A DNA stretch of 64,000 nt from Hungatella sp. UBA5385 (GCA_002409995.1 DHOR01000049.1:28991-92990); one strand, 5' to 3'. Counted from the first letter of the stretch, positions 27,501 through 36,002 are shown. Made by a program: numbers and translations. The notes: generated by a model from the sequence alone, not told the origin.

Positions 27501-28087
27501 TCCAGCATGTCTTTTAATTCATCATAATCCCAAGCTTGAATTTTCTGAATCTCATGAGATGTTCTGAATCCGTCGAAGAAGTTGATAAATGGAACTTTGC
27601 CTTCCAGTGCTGCCATATGTGCAACAGGAGTTAAATCCATAACTTCCTGAACGCTGGTTTCACAAAGCATAGCACAGCCTGTCTGACGACAAGCATAAAC
27701 GTCAGAGTGATCACCGAAAATAGATAACGCATGACTTGCTAATGCACGAGCGGATACGTGGAATACTCCTGGCAGCTGCTCGCCTGCAATCTTATACAGG
27801 TTAGGAATCATTAATAACAGACCCTGAGAAGCTGTATATGTAGTGGTTAATGCACCTGCTGAAAGAGAGCCATGTACTGCACCTGCTGCACCTGCCTCTG
27901 ACTGCATCTCTGTAATCTGAACTTTGTGACCAAAGATATTCGTTCTTCCGTCTGTTGCCCACTCATCTGTAGCTTCAGCCATAGGTGAGGACGGGGTAAT
28001 CGGATAAATAGCCGCTACATCAGTATATGCATATGAAGCATGTGCTGCTGCTTGGTTACCATCCATGGTTTTCATTTTTCTTGCCAT
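24548..28087 (-). CDS. nifJ: Pyruvate:ferredoxin (flavodoxin) oxidoreductase
   Basis: This full-length 1179-residue single-chain enzyme oxidises pyruvate with CoA to acetyl-CoA and CO2 and passes electrons to ferredoxin, the central step of anaerobic fermentation. In order: the domain opening with AYTDVAAIYPITPSSPMAE, the transketolase-like and CoA domains, a ferredoxin domain with two clusters (CIQCNFCSYVCP and CTGCGSCANVCP), and the TPP domain with the proximal-cluster CAGCGETPY and the Mg/TPP motif GGDGWAYDIG. No break or unusual residue is seen. It is a single gene with its own promoter and terminator. Codon choice is very even, as expected for a highly expressed gene. Confidence 0.97.
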   Translation of the reverse strand: MARKMKTMDGNQAAAHASYAYTDVAAIYPITPSSPMAEATDEWATDGRTNIFGHKVQITEMQSEAGAAGAVHGSLSAGALTTTYTASQGLLLMIPNLYKIAGEQLPGVFHVSARALASHALSIFGDHSDVYACRQTGCAMLCETSVQEVMDLTPVAHMAALEGKVPFINFFDGFRTSHEIQKIQAWDYDELKDMLDMDAVDEFRRNALNPNHPDQRGSAQNPDIFFQAREACNPYYNALPGIVQKYMDKVNAKIGTDYKLFNYYGAADAEHVIVAMGSVNDTIEETVDYMIAQGQKVGVVKVRLYRPFCAEALVNAIPDSVKTISVLDRTKEPGSLGEPLYLDVVAALKGTKFDQVKILTGRYGLGSKDTTPAQIVAVYGNEVKSPFTIGIVDDVTHLSLETGAPIVTTPEGTTNCKFWGLGADGTVGANKNSIKIIGDNTDMYAQAYFDYDSKKSGGVTMSHLRFGHKPIKSTYLIRTANFVACHNPSYVRKYNMVQELVDGGTFLLNCPWDAEGLEKHLPGQVKKFIADHNINFYIIDGVKIGIETGMGPTRINTILQSAFFELTGIIPSEKANELMKAAAQATYGRKGEEIVKKNWAAIDAGAKGAVKVEVPESWKSCEDEGLDYKVVTEGRKDVVDFVNNIQTKVSAQEGNNLPVSAFSDYVNGSTPSGSSAYEKRGIAVNIPGWKPENCIQCNFCSYVCPHAVIRPVALTEAEAANKPEEMKTLPMTGMPGYQFSMTVSALDCTGCGSCANVCPGKKGEKALVMVNMEANAEENQKVFDFGQTLPVKQEVIDKFKEASVKGSQFKKPLLEFSGACAGCGETPYAKLITQLFGDRMYIANATGCTSIWGNSSPSTPYTVNAKGQGPAWSNSLFEDNAEFGYGMLLAQTAMRDGLKAKVETVMNSDQASDSLKAVCQEYLDTFTVGATNGAATDKLIAELENCDCETGKKILKDKDFLAKKSQWIFGGDGWAYDIGFGGVDHVLASGKDVNIMVFDTEVYSNTGGQSSKATNTGAVAQFAAGGKEVKKKDLAAIAMSYGYVYVAQIAMGADYAQTVKALAEAEAYPGPSLVIAYAPCIAHGIKKGMSQAQTEEKLAVECGYWNNFRFNPLAEKKFSLDSKAPKLENYQDFLKGEVRYASLAMKNPERAAELFARNEADAKAKYDHLLKLVTLYGND

Positions 28088-28154
28088 TCTTGATTTCCTC
28101 CTACAAATGTGAATATTGTATAGTATTCCCCATTAGGGGATAGACCTGTCTATT

Positions 28155-28182
28155 ATTATAACAATAATTTAACAAATTGCAA
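28155..28182 (-). promoter_or_regulatory. Promoter of the PFOR gene
   Basis: On the minus strand TTGCAA (28182-28177) and TATAAT (28160-28155) are 16 bases apart. The leader of about 60 bases contains a small hairpin, TCCCC and GGGGA (28127-28140). The rest of the spacer between PFOR and the VanW gene holds only the VanW terminator. Confidence 0.55.
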
Positions 28183-28300
28183 ATAAGAAAACAGCAAAAC
28201 AACGTACTATTTTAGGAACAATCCCACGATATGCCATCTGCCTGCCTATTATTGATAAAAGCGGCCGCTGCAAAATGTATCTTTCCTCACTTTTATTAAA

Positions 28301-28346
28301 AAAAGAAGCAGAATGAGGAAAAATTTCATCTTCCAACTTCTGCTTC
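28301..28346 (-). terminator. Terminator of the VanW gene
   Basis: GAAGCAGAA (28305-28313) and TTCTGCTTC (28338-28346) form the stem. On the minus strand seven T residues follow. Confidence 0.85.
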
Positions 28347-28360
28347 CTATTTTTTAAAGA

Positions 28361-30190
28361 TTAACTTAATGGACTAGGAGGAATAAAACTCTCCCCTCCG
28401 TCTATTCCAGGCTCTGCCGCTCCACCAGGGCCGCCCTGATCTATAGGGGCTGTTGTGGAAGGAGGTGTTGTTTCAGCCGGCTTACTGGGTGCTGTTGTGG
28501 GCTGTTCGCCTGGTCCTGCACCGCTGCCTGTGGTTGGCTGTGTAGTTCCCGGCTCACTTGGACCGACAGGACCGATACCGTCTGTTCCTTCTATTGGAGG
28601 TACAATGCCCTCCTCTGGCAGTGATTCACCTGGTTCAGTCACCACTACACCTGAGGTATTTCTCTTAATGGTAGCTGGTTTTCCACGATAACTGCTGTTG
28701 TGGAAGAATTCATCGCTGATGACAACACCGTCTTTTTTAGTCACCAGATTGGTCACCCAGCGGCTTCCCTTTGTCTCAGCTTTAACAATCTTCTCTTCAT
28801 CCAGCTGAAGAGTCTGATCCTCCTCATATACCGGTGCAGGAGCATCTACTTCAGCTATCTTTTTGGAAGACATGGAAAGTGTAACTCCCTTTTCCAGAAT
28901 CGGAATTCCAACAATGGATATCTTCAGTGTTCTGTCTGCAAAGCTTGCACGTATGGCAATGGCACTTGCAGATTTATTGACAAATTTCATATCAGGTCCG
29001 CCATAGCTGACCATGGCATCCTCGCCAGGTGTTACATAAGACGGTTCATAGCTGTGTGCATGACGCTGTGTTGTGGTTAGTCCTGAAAATACTACTGCAT
29101 TATAAAGGGTTGAGGATACCTGACAAACTCCGCCGCCCGGTTCTTCTACAAGAACACCATTTACATAGGCGCCTGCAGGCTTATATCCTTTCGCCAGTGA
29201 TCTCTCACCGGTTGCATTATTAAAGGAGAATTCCTCTCCCGGCTGAATGATCAATCCGTTTAACGCTTCTGCTGCCAATTCTACGTTTCTGTTTCTGTCT
29301 TTGTTGGCTGTTGTTTTGGTGGAATAGGTTCCGATTACCTGATACAATTCCTTTGCCCTGGCTTCTGAAATCTCAGGCGCTACTACGTTGCCTGATACCT
29401 GAATTACAGCCTGGAAATCCTTGGCTGCCAGACTCTTGGCAATATCAGATGCAAGCTTTTCCTTATCAACTGCAAAACCATTCTGCTCTCCTGCATAGGT
29501 AAAACTTCCATTCTGCTTATCAAATCCTGAAATAGAGCCATTCTTTGCTGCTACATTCCACTTGGCAGCAATTTGATCCACTTCAGACTGAACCACCTCT
29601 TCAAGACCTGAAGTATCCAGTTTGTAACTCTCCTTGGGTGTTCCTCTGTATATCTCCTCCAGCAGGGCGTCGATCTTTGTACCCATCATATCCTGAAGCT
29701 CATATTCTTCTCCGTTATAAGTTGCCTTCATTGACCACTTATACTTTTTCTTCAGAGCTTCCCTTGCCTGTTCTCTTGACATTCCTGTAATGGAGATTCC
29801 ATCTACTGTTACCTGTTTTTCCAGCTCTGTCTCAGGTGCTTCTGTAGCTGTTGATTCCGTAGTGACATCAGTCTCAACCTCTTTGGATCTGCCTCCTGCA
29901 AACTTAACTGCAGCCATAATACAGATTACTGCAACTGCTGCTATGATAATTCCAAGAAGAATCTTAGTAATATCGAACTGTGGACCTTTCTTCCTGGAGT
30001 AGTTTTTTCTCGGTTGGTATGAACTTCTTGAACCAGAAGCTCTGGATCTGCTTGTCCCTGATGATCGGGAAGAACTTCTTGAACGGCTGGAAGAAGTACT
30101 GCGGCTTGTCCCCCCAGAGCTTTTTCTTCCTGAGCTCTGTGAAGCGTAAGATCTTCCTCCACTTTTGTTACTGTTATTAATTTGAGTCAT
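28361..30190 (-). CDS. VanW family surface protein
   Basis: This 609-residue protein has a cytoplasmic low-complexity N-terminus rich in Ser and Arg (about 8-70), one membrane helix (about 77-97, ILLGIIIAAVAVICIMAA), a peptidoglycan-binding-like region (about 115-285) and a VanW domain with the core motifs LNGLIIQPGEEFSFNNATG and PGGGVCQVSSTLYNAV. A G5-like stretch and a Pro/Gly/Thr-rich tail follow. VanW proteins occur in some vancomycin-resistance clusters, but chromosomal copies such as this are common in Clostridia and their activity is unknown. It is a single gene. No D-Ala-D-Lac ligase is near, so no resistance role is claimed. Confidence 0.9.
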   Translation of the reverse strand: MTQINNSNKSGGRSYASQSSGRKSSGGTSRSTSSSRSRSSSRSSGTSRSRASGSRSSYQPRKNYSRKKGPQFDITKILLGIIIAAVAVICIMAAVKFAGGRSKEVETDVTTESTATEAPETELEKQVTVDGISITGMSREQAREALKKKYKWSMKATYNGEEYELQDMMGTKIDALLEEIYRGTPKESYKLDTSGLEEVVQSEVDQIAAKWNVAAKNGSISGFDKQNGSFTYAGEQNGFAVDKEKLASDIAKSLAAKDFQAVIQVSGNVVAPEISEARAKELYQVIGTYSTKTTANKDRNRNVELAAEALNGLIIQPGEEFSFNNATGERSLAKGYKPAGAYVNGVLVEEPGGGVCQVSSTLYNAVVFSGLTTTQRHAHSYEPSYVTPGEDAMVSYGGPDMKFVNKSASAIAIRASFADRTLKISIVGIPILEKGVTLSMSSKKIAEVDAPAPVYEEDQTLQLDEEKIVKAETKGSRWVTNLVTKKDGVVISDEFFHNSSYRGKPATIKRNTSGVVVTEPGESLPEEGIVPPIEGTDGIGPVGPSEPGTTQPTTGSGAGPGEQPTTAPSKPAETTPPSTTAPIDQGGPGGAAEPGIDGGESFIPPSPLS

Positions 30191-30309
30191 CTATATTCAC
30201 CTTTTCACATGATAGTGTAGCATTACATTCAGTAGTATACCACAGTTTGTGGGAAATGCTATTACATTTTTATGAATTTTCCTTATTTTTTCTCAGTAAA
30301 TATCAACAT

Positions 30310-30338
30310 TTTACAGAACCATAAAATCATGTTACTAT
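30310..30338 (+). promoter_or_regulatory. Promoter of the PHP phosphoesterase gene
   Basis: TTTACA (30310-30315) and TACTAT (30333-30338) are 17 bases apart, about 35 bases before the start codon. Confidence 0.5.
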
Positions 30339-30372
30339 AGTATTACTATTCTATTTCAATTTGGAGGTATTT

Positions 30373-31221
30373 ATGAATTTTGTTGATTTACATGTACATT
30401 CCAATGCTTCGGATGGAACCGATACTCCTTCTGAAATTGTATCACTTGCTGTTAGCAAAGGGCTGGATGCAATTGCCCTTACAGATCATGATACCATTGA
30501 TGGGCTCAATGAGGCTATGAAAGCTGCAAAGGGGCTTCCCATCGAGATCATTCCCGGCATTGAACTCTCCTGTGTCCATGAAGGTGTTGAAATTCATATT
30601 TTAGGACTATATGTGAATCCTGAAGACCCTGATTTTATGATAGAAGCAGAAAAGATGAGGGAAGTCCGACAAAAGCGAAACAATGAGATGATTCATCGTT
30701 TTTGTAAAGCCGGTATCGAAATAACCGAAAAGGATTTGAAAAACGGCAATCCTGATGCAGTGATCACCAGGGCTCATTTTGCAAGGGTACTTCTGGAAAA
30801 GGGTTACGTATCCTCTATGGATCAGGCATTTAAAAAGTATCTCACTTATGGTGGTCCTTACTGCATTAAAAAGGAAGCAATCACACCGGAACATGCTATC
30901 AAAATCTTAAAGGACTGCGGCGCCTCTCCTGTGCTTGCCCATCCTTATCTCTATGGTCTGGGTGACAAAAAGACAGAGGAGCTGGTCAGCTATTTAAAGG
31001 ATTTGGGAATGGAGGGGCTGGAAGTCTATCATTCCTCCAATAATCAGTACGAAAGCGGTAAGCTGAAAAAGCTGGCAGTCAAATATGATCTATTTCCAAC
31101 TGGAGGCTCTGATTATCACGGTTCCAATAAACCTGATCTTGCATTGGGAACCGGACGTGGAGGGCTGAGAGTCTCCACTGTGCTTCTGAACGATATAAAA
31201 AAGGCCAGAATGAATCATTAA
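30373..31221 (+). CDS. PHP-domain phosphoesterase, YciV/RNase AM type
   Basis: This 282-residue cytoplasmic metal-dependent phosphoesterase opens with the PHP motif DLHVHSNASDGTDTPSE. Further metal ligands lie in LTDHDT, GIELSC, LAHPYLYG and GGSDYHG. Relatives hydrolyse nucleoside 3',5'-bisphosphates or trim RNA 5' ends. I use the ATG behind GGAGG; an in-frame TTG twelve bases upstream overlaps that site. The next small gene starts 29 bases after its stop codon and is probably co-transcribed. Confidence 0.88.
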   Translation: MNFVDLHVHSNASDGTDTPSEIVSLAVSKGLDAIALTDHDTIDGLNEAMKAAKGLPIEIIPGIELSCVHEGVEIHILGLYVNPEDPDFMIEAEKMREVRQKRNNEMIHRFCKAGIEITEKDLKNGNPDAVITRAHFARVLLEKGYVSSMDQAFKKYLTYGGPYCIKKEAITPEHAIKILKDCGASPVLAHPYLYGLGDKKTEELVSYLKDLGMEGLEVYHSSNNQYESGKLKKLAVKYDLFPTGGSDYHGSNKPDLALGTGRGGLRVSTVLLNDIKKARMNH

Positions 31222-31250
31222 AATACTCATGTATGAAACGAGGTATTATT

Positions 31251-31505
31251 ATGGAAGAATTTTATAAAGCAATTGAAAACACTCTTCGCAGCGCTGGTTA
31301 TACAGATGCTGTAGATGGAGAGGAAATCTACGATGAAATCTGCGATCAGATGGAAGGAAAAGAACCTGGAGCTTATGTCTTTATGTCTAAAAAAACAGAT
31401 GATACTTTCTTTGAATATACCATTCAAATCTTTGAGGACAACTTTAACTTAAGCTCCATTGACGTTCACACACCTTCTGGTGTATACCATGCTGATTTTG
31501 ATTAA
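31251..31505 (+). CDS. Small acidic protein of unknown function
   Basis: I do not recognise this 84-residue protein. It is strongly acidic with the pattern YDEICDQMEGKEPGAYVFMSKK in two halves and ends HADFD. It looks like a compact alpha/beta protein without membrane segments or cysteine clusters. The start MEEFYKAIE is placed by ACGAGG upstream; an ATG 18 bases earlier has no site of its own. It follows the PHP phosphoesterase and probably shares its transcript. Confidence 0.7.
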   Translation: MEEFYKAIENTLRSAGYTDAVDGEEIYDEICDQMEGKEPGAYVFMSKKTDDTFFEYTIQIFEDNFNLSSIDVHTPSGVYHADFD

Positions 31506-31515
31506 TTATTTGGAT

Positions 31516-32547
31516 TCATAATTTGGATAACCACAGCTCTGTCAGTGAATAACGGGTATTCCCCTGATAGCCTGTGGTAGTCTCTGCCATAGCTAGTGAA
31601 TTGAGAACTGCTTCCTCTGTAGCTTCTGCTGCTGCCCGAAAGGCTGTCTCCAGAGTGCTTTCTTTGAGCATACAGATGGAATGCAGTTCTTTTCCCTCTA
31701 AAATGCGGTTTGCTGTAGTAAATCCAATCATAATATCTCCGCTTCCATGCCCCATATAGGAGCCTGTTCTGCCAAGTCCCACTCCTGCGCGTTTTAAAAT
31801 TCTCTTAAGCTGTCTGTCCGAAACAGGAAGGTCTGTTGCCAGAATAATCATAATGGAACCTCGGTCCAGTATGGCCGGATCAATCTGATCCATAATCTCT
31901 TGTCCCACTGTTCTTCCATTGATCACAAGATTTTCTGTGCTTCCAAAATTGGATTGTACTAAGACTCCCATGGTATAGCTGTTATCTCCAATAGTGAAGG
32001 TTCTGGAGGAAGAGCCGATTCCGCCTTTTAAACCAAAGCAGACCGTTCCTTTTCCTGCGCCCACTGCCCCTTCCTGAAAATCAGCTGTGGCTGAAGCTGC
32101 CGCCTCTACCACTTCTTTCACTCCGATGACCCGCTCTCTGATATAATTCAGCTCTGAATCATTGCACTCTCCTATAACAGGATTGACAGAAGTCAGCTCC
32201 ACTCCCTCTTCTTCACATCGTTTTATCATGATTCCTGTCAGCGCATCATGAACAGCGCCTATATTTAAGGTATTGGTAAGCGCAATCGGGGTTTCCAAAG
32301 TTCCCAGTTCTTCAATCTGAATCAGTCCCTGGCTTTTGCCAAAACCATTATGAACATAAACTGCTGCGGTCAGTTTATTTGTAAATGGATTATCTTCACA
32401 GGGAAGAATCACTGTCACTCCTGTTTTATGTTCATCAGTGTCCACAGTAACATGACCTACTGTTACTCCTTTTACATCTGATATTTTATTGAGAGGCCCT
32501 GTCTTCATTTTTCCCGGTATAATCCCATAATCACGTATTCTTTTCAT
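31516..32547 (-). CDS. P1 family peptidase (DmpA-type aminopeptidase)
   Basis: This 343-residue N-terminal-nucleophile hydrolase of family S58 would cleave itself and then remove N-terminal residues (L- or D-aminopeptidase or beta-peptidyl activity). Family marks are ISDVKGVTVGH, FGLKGGIGSSSRTF and VGVLVQ-like MGVLVQSNFG. The probable self-cleavage site is Gly230-Ser231 in DRGSIMIILATD, by analogy with DmpA and BapA. There is no signal peptide. It is a single gene convergent with the small acidic gene. Confidence 0.9.
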   Translation of the reverse strand: MKRIRDYGIIPGKMKTGPLNKISDVKGVTVGHVTVDTDEHKTGVTVILPCEDNPFTNKLTAAVYVHNGFGKSQGLIQIEELGTLETPIALTNTLNIGAVHDALTGIMIKRCEEEGVELTSVNPVIGECNDSELNYIRERVIGVKEVVEAAASATADFQEGAVGAGKGTVCFGLKGGIGSSSRTFTIGDNSYTMGVLVQSNFGSTENLVINGRTVGQEIMDQIDPAILDRGSIMIILATDLPVSDRQLKRILKRAGVGLGRTGSYMGHGSGDIMIGFTTANRILEGKELHSICMLKESTLETAFRAAAEATEEAVLNSLAMAETTTGYQGNTRYSLTELWLSKL

Positions 32548-32638
32548 CTTTTTCTTCCTTTTCTTTCTTTCTCTTTCATTTTACCCATTATTACTTATAA
32601 ATACAGGAAAAAGACTGATATTTTCAAGCTTTTCCCCA

Positions 32639-32667
32639 TTGTAGAGTCGAAAATTCATTGTTATAAT
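32639..32667 (+). promoter_or_regulatory. Promoter of the 78-residue protein gene
   Basis: TTGTAG (32639-32644), 17 bases, then TATAAT (32662-32667), about 54 bases before a start with GAGAGGAGG. Confidence 0.6.
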
Positions 32668-32720
32668 AGTACTGTAAGTTATATTATATATTTTACATAT
32701 TCCCGAGAGGAGGAATCATC

Positions 32721-32957
32721 ATGAAAATTCAAAATATTACAGATGTAGAAAAATTCTTCAAAGTAATTGATGAGTGTCAGGGAACTGTAGAACTGGTCTC
32801 CAAGGAAGGTGACCGGATCAATTTAAAATCACAGCTGAGCAAATATGTTTCTATGGCTACCATATTTTCCAACGGACTCATTAATGAGCTGGAACTGGTT
32901 GCCCACGATCCCAAGGATGTGGAACGCCTTATTAAATATATGTATCAGGGGCAGTAA
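32721..32957 (+). CDS. Small protein of unknown function, 78 residues
   Basis: This is a clear small gene with its own promoter, a strong AGGAGG site and a terminator. The product is soluble, with alternating helices and strands (FFKVIDECQGTVELVSKEGD; KDVERLIKYMY). It has no cysteine pairs or membrane segment. I do not recognise the family; similar small proteins are found in Lachnospiraceae. Confidence 0.75.
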   Translation: MKIQNITDVEKFFKVIDECQGTVELVSKEGDRINLKSQLSKYVSMATIFSNGLINELELVAHDPKDVERLIKYMYQGQ

Positions 32958-33000
32958 TGGTATTATTGAAGAAATATCTACAGGTTATTTAGAAAGTTCT

Positions 33001-33030
33001 GAGGGTGTTACATTATTTTGTAACACCCTC
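33001..33030. terminator. Terminator between the 78-residue gene and the AI-2E family gene
   Basis: GAGGGTGTTAC and GTAACACCCTC are an exact 11-bp stem with an eight-base loop, followed by TCTTCTTTATTCTT. Confidence 0.85.
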
Positions 33031-33036
33031 TCTTCT

Positions 33037-34302
33037 TTATTCTTGTTGTTTTTTACTGTTCTTTTTTGTTTTTTTACTCTTTGCCGGCTGTTTATTTTTC
33101 ACAATTCCTACGCTGTCAGCCGTATTTTCAATTTTAACGGCTTCTATATTTTTATGGACCAGTACCTGCACTTCACCTGCGTTTATCTGCTTCTTAGAAA
33201 TCCGCATATTCACATTAGCACGCAGAAGTGAATACAGCACAGAGCAGAGAGGGATAAAGATCAACATTCCCACAATTCCCATGGCACTTCCTCCAATGGT
33301 CACAGCTACCAGCACCCAAATGGACGGAAGACCAACAGAGCTTCCAACTACATGAGGATAGATTAAATTGCCCTCAAGCTGCTGCAGTATAAAGAATACA
33401 ATCACAAATACCAGGGCATTAAGCGGATTTACCATCAGCATTAGAAACGCTCCGATTACACATCCGATAAATGCGCCGAATATAGGAATTAAAGCTGTAA
33501 AAGCGATCAATACACCGATCAAAAGAGCATAAGGAAGTCTCAGCACTGACAAGGTAATAAAGAACATAGTTCCCAAAATAACCGCTTCCACACACTGTCC
33601 TGTCAGGAAATGAGAAAACGTATCATAAGTCAACTTTGCAACGGAAAGTACGGTCTCTGTTGTTTTGTCCGGAAGAAATGCTCTCATCAGCTTCTTGATC
33701 TGTCTGGACAAAGTCTCCTTCTGAAGCAGAATATAAATGGAGAACACAAGGGCAATTCCAAAAGAAGTCACTCCATTTACAATGGAAAGCGCTGCAGAAA
33801 AGGTAGAACTGAGTACAGTTCCCGCTCCTTCTGTCAAAAATCCCACAATATCCTCTATAAAGGTTTTCCAATCAATTTCAATGCTGTCAATATAATTCAC
33901 AATCTCCGGATTCTGGACAAATAAATTCTCTGCTGCTTTCTGAACACTGTTAAGAAATGCAGGAACACTGTTTTGCAGACTTAAAATAGTATCAAACAGC
34001 TGAGGAATTACCACAAACATCACTAAAATCAAAATACCAAGTACAAACACAAGTGCAAGTACCAGGCTTAAAGGTCTCCGCAGCCTGCTGTCCTTCTTCC
34101 CCGGCAAAAACTGTTCTATTCTGCTCATGGGAACACTGAATATAAAAGCCAGAACACCACCTAGCAAAAAAGGCGATAGTATTCCTAAAATCTTGAAAAA
34201 CACAACTATTACACTACGGTAATTCACTCCTACCACCACAGCTGCCACAGTAAATATGATGAGGCTTCGAATTTTTCTTATGTTACTGTCATTTAACTCC
34301 AT
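33037..34302 (-). CDS. AI-2E family transporter (PerM-like permease)
   Basis: This 421-residue membrane protein has about eight helices and the family region near FGIALVFSIYILLQKE and ALIPIFGAFIGCVIGAFLML. Members (YdiK/PerM/TqsA) are linked to autoinducer-2 or Na+/H+ export, but most are unassigned. The C-terminus is a very basic Lys/Ser-rich tail after about residue 400. Only 15 bases separate it from the AlaX gene upstream, so both probably share a transcript. Confidence 0.88.
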   Translation of the reverse strand: MELNDSNIRKIRSLIIFTVAAVVVGVNYRSVIVVFFKILGILSPFLLGGVLAFIFSVPMSRIEQFLPGKKDSRLRRPLSLVLALVFVLGILILVMFVVIPQLFDTILSLQNSVPAFLNSVQKAAENLFVQNPEIVNYIDSIEIDWKTFIEDIVGFLTEGAGTVLSSTFSAALSIVNGVTSFGIALVFSIYILLQKETLSRQIKKLMRAFLPDKTTETVLSVAKLTYDTFSHFLTGQCVEAVILGTMFFITLSVLRLPYALLIGVLIAFTALIPIFGAFIGCVIGAFLMLMVNPLNALVFVIVFFILQQLEGNLIYPHVVGSSVGLPSIWVLVAVTIGGSAMGIVGMLIFIPLCSVLYSLLRANVNMRISKKQINAGEVQVLVHKNIEAVKIENTADSVGIVKNKQPAKSKKTKKNSKKQQE

Positions 34303-34317
34303 CGAGTACTCCTCCCT

Positions 34318-35469
34318 CTACTGCTCTAAAAATGCTTTCCTGATGTCTTCTTCGGAAGCATGGAATGTTCCCTGAGAAATAAGAGCACTTCCTCCGCCTC
34401 TTCCATTCAGCTTCCCATTAAGGCTTTTGCTTAAAATACGCATATCCTGTGCTGCGCTTCCAAGGGCATACTGCCAGACTCCATCACCACCGGAGCAAAC
34501 AAGGACTGCACTTCCCTTTTGATTTTCATATAAAAGAGTGCAAAACTGACGAATCTGAACAGGAGCAAGGTCCGGTTCAAATACAAGAAGGGGCTCCTCA
34601 GACTGTGGATAAGCTTGTAATCTGGACTGGAATAATTCCATATACAGCTGATTCAGCTTATATTCCTTATGACCGTTGTCCTCCCTCATTTTCTCTACAA
34701 TATCTGTGATCTTATCCATTTTAGCAGACAGGGCTACAGAAATGCTTGTAACAATTTTCTGCTTCTTTCTGTAGTCCTCCATAGCCTTTCTGCCGCAGAG
34801 CATCGATAAACGGACGCCGCCTTTGTAATGGATCATTCCCGTCACCTTCAAAAGGCCAATCTCACCTGTTGTAATCACATGGGTTCCACAGCAGGCACAG
34901 ACATCGCCGCCTGGAATCTCAATAATTCTCACCTGACCGGTCAGTTCTTTTTTACTTCTATAGTCAAGTGTCTTAATCTCTTCCTCTGTTGGAAATAGCT
35001 CCACAACAGGTACATTGCCAAAAATGATCTCATTGACCTGATCTTCTATCTCTTCTATCTGCTCCATAGTAAGAACACCGTTAAAATCAACAGTCACCTC
35101 ATCTTTTCCCATATGGAATCCCACATTGTCATAACCATAGTGTTTATGCACAAGCCCTGACAGAATATGTTCTCCTGTATGGTTTTGCATATGATCAAAG
35201 CGTCTCTCCCAGTCAATAGTTCCTGTCACTCTGGTTCCTGGCTCCAGGGGAGCATCTGTAGTATGAACCACAGTCTCATCCTTTTCATGAACATCTAATA
35301 CATTGGCACTGCCCAGGGTTCCCTGATCTGCCGGCTGGCCGCCGCCTTCAGGATAAAAACCGGTTCTATCCAAAGTCACATAGAAGGTTCCTTTCTTTCC
35401 TGGTTTGCAATCTGTTACCTCTGCCTCAAAGGTTTTTACATAAGGTCTCTCATAATATAATTTTTCCAT
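34318..35469 (-). CDS. Alanyl-tRNA editing protein, AlaX with DHHA1 domain
   Basis: This 383-residue trans-editing protein removes Ser or Gly mis-attached to tRNA-Ala. The editing domain holds the zinc-binding HxxxH in QNHTGEHILSG and the second pair in CACCGTHV. A C-terminal DHHA1-like domain (about 290-383, ending with GRGGGSALISQG) makes this the long AlaX form. The start is MEKLYYER behind AGGAG; a TTG two codons earlier is less likely. It is upstream of the AI-2E family gene. Confidence 0.92.
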   Translation of the reverse strand: MEKLYYERPYVKTFEAEVTDCKPGKKGTFYVTLDRTGFYPEGGGQPADQGTLGSANVLDVHEKDETVVHTTDAPLEPGTRVTGTIDWERRFDHMQNHTGEHILSGLVHKHYGYDNVGFHMGKDEVTVDFNGVLTMEQIEEIEDQVNEIIFGNVPVVELFPTEEEIKTLDYRSKKELTGQVRIIEIPGGDVCACCGTHVITTGEIGLLKVTGMIHYKGGVRLSMLCGRKAMEDYRKKQKIVTSISVALSAKMDKITDIVEKMREDNGHKEYKLNQLYMELFQSRLQAYPQSEEPLLVFEPDLAPVQIRQFCTLLYENQKGSAVLVCSGGDGVWQYALGSAAQDMRILSKSLNGKLNGRGGGSALISQGTFHASEEDIRKAFLEQ

Positions 35470-35621
35470 AGTCAACTCCTAAATTTAATGCTAATTATAA
35501 TTATACACGACAAATGGATAAGTTCAATCAAAGGATTTATAAAAATTTTCATAAAATGTGGAAACAGTGGCAAGCAGGGCTTCATACATTTAAGTGTAAA
35601 CATTTATTTGGAGGAACCAAT

Positions 35622-35912
35622 ATGAGTGATCTTGCAGCAACTAATTGCGGATGTGGATGCGATTGTAACAACGGAGGATGTGGCGGCGGTTTCGGCGGCG
35701 GATGTAATATTATCTGGCTTATCCTGATTCTGTGCTGCTGCGGCGGCGGTTTCGGCGGCAACAATGGATGTTGCGAACATAACAGCTGTGGCTGTGGCGG
35801 AGGTTTCGGCGGCGACTTTATCTGGATCATTATTCTTCTCTGCTTCTGCGGCGGCGGCAATGGATTCTTTGGCGGCGGCGGATGCGGCGGTGGATGTGGC
35901 GGATGCTGCTAA
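35622..35912 (+). CDS. Gly/Cys-rich small protein with two hydrophobic segments
   Basis: This 96-residue protein is made of CGGGFGGG-type runs around two similar hydrophobic strips, NIIWLILILCCC and DFIWIIILLCFC, and ends in GGCGGCC. The two halves look like an internal duplication. Glycine codons are nearly all GGC/GGA, so the gene is much richer in GC than its surroundings. The start MSDLAATN follows GGAGG; upstream in-frame codons are rejected. The layout recalls the small YjcZ-type sporulation proteins (Gly-rich plus one short hydrophobic strip), but I cannot confirm this. No peptide-modifying enzyme is adjacent. It is a single gene with a strong terminator. Confidence 0.75.
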   Translation: MSDLAATNCGCGCDCNNGGCGGGFGGGCNIIWLILILCCCGGGFGGNNGCCEHNSCGCGGGFGGDFIWIIILLCFCGGGNGFFGGGGCGGGCGGCC

Positions 35913-35969
35913 GCTAAACCATTTCAGCTAAAAAAGCACCTGAAAGGTGTCGGAATGCCAACGTCCAGC

Positions 35970-36002
35970 AAAAAGGGATACCAAATTACGGTATCCCTTT
36001 TT
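35970..36002. terminator. Bidirectional terminator after the Gly/Cys-rich gene
   Basis: AAAAAGGGATACC and GGTATCCCTTTTT are exact arms with a seven-base loop, so T-runs exist on both strands. Confidence 0.9.

Noticed and set aside
28361..30190. VanW gene as part of a vancomycin-resistance cluster
   Set aside because: No ligase, VanH/VanX or VanR/VanS genes are near; chromosomal VanW proteins are common in Clostridia.
35582..35860. Pro/Gln-rich 92-codon reading frame on the minus strand
   Set aside because: It is the antisense of the Gly/Cys-rich gene, where glycine codons read as proline. It has no ribosome binding site.
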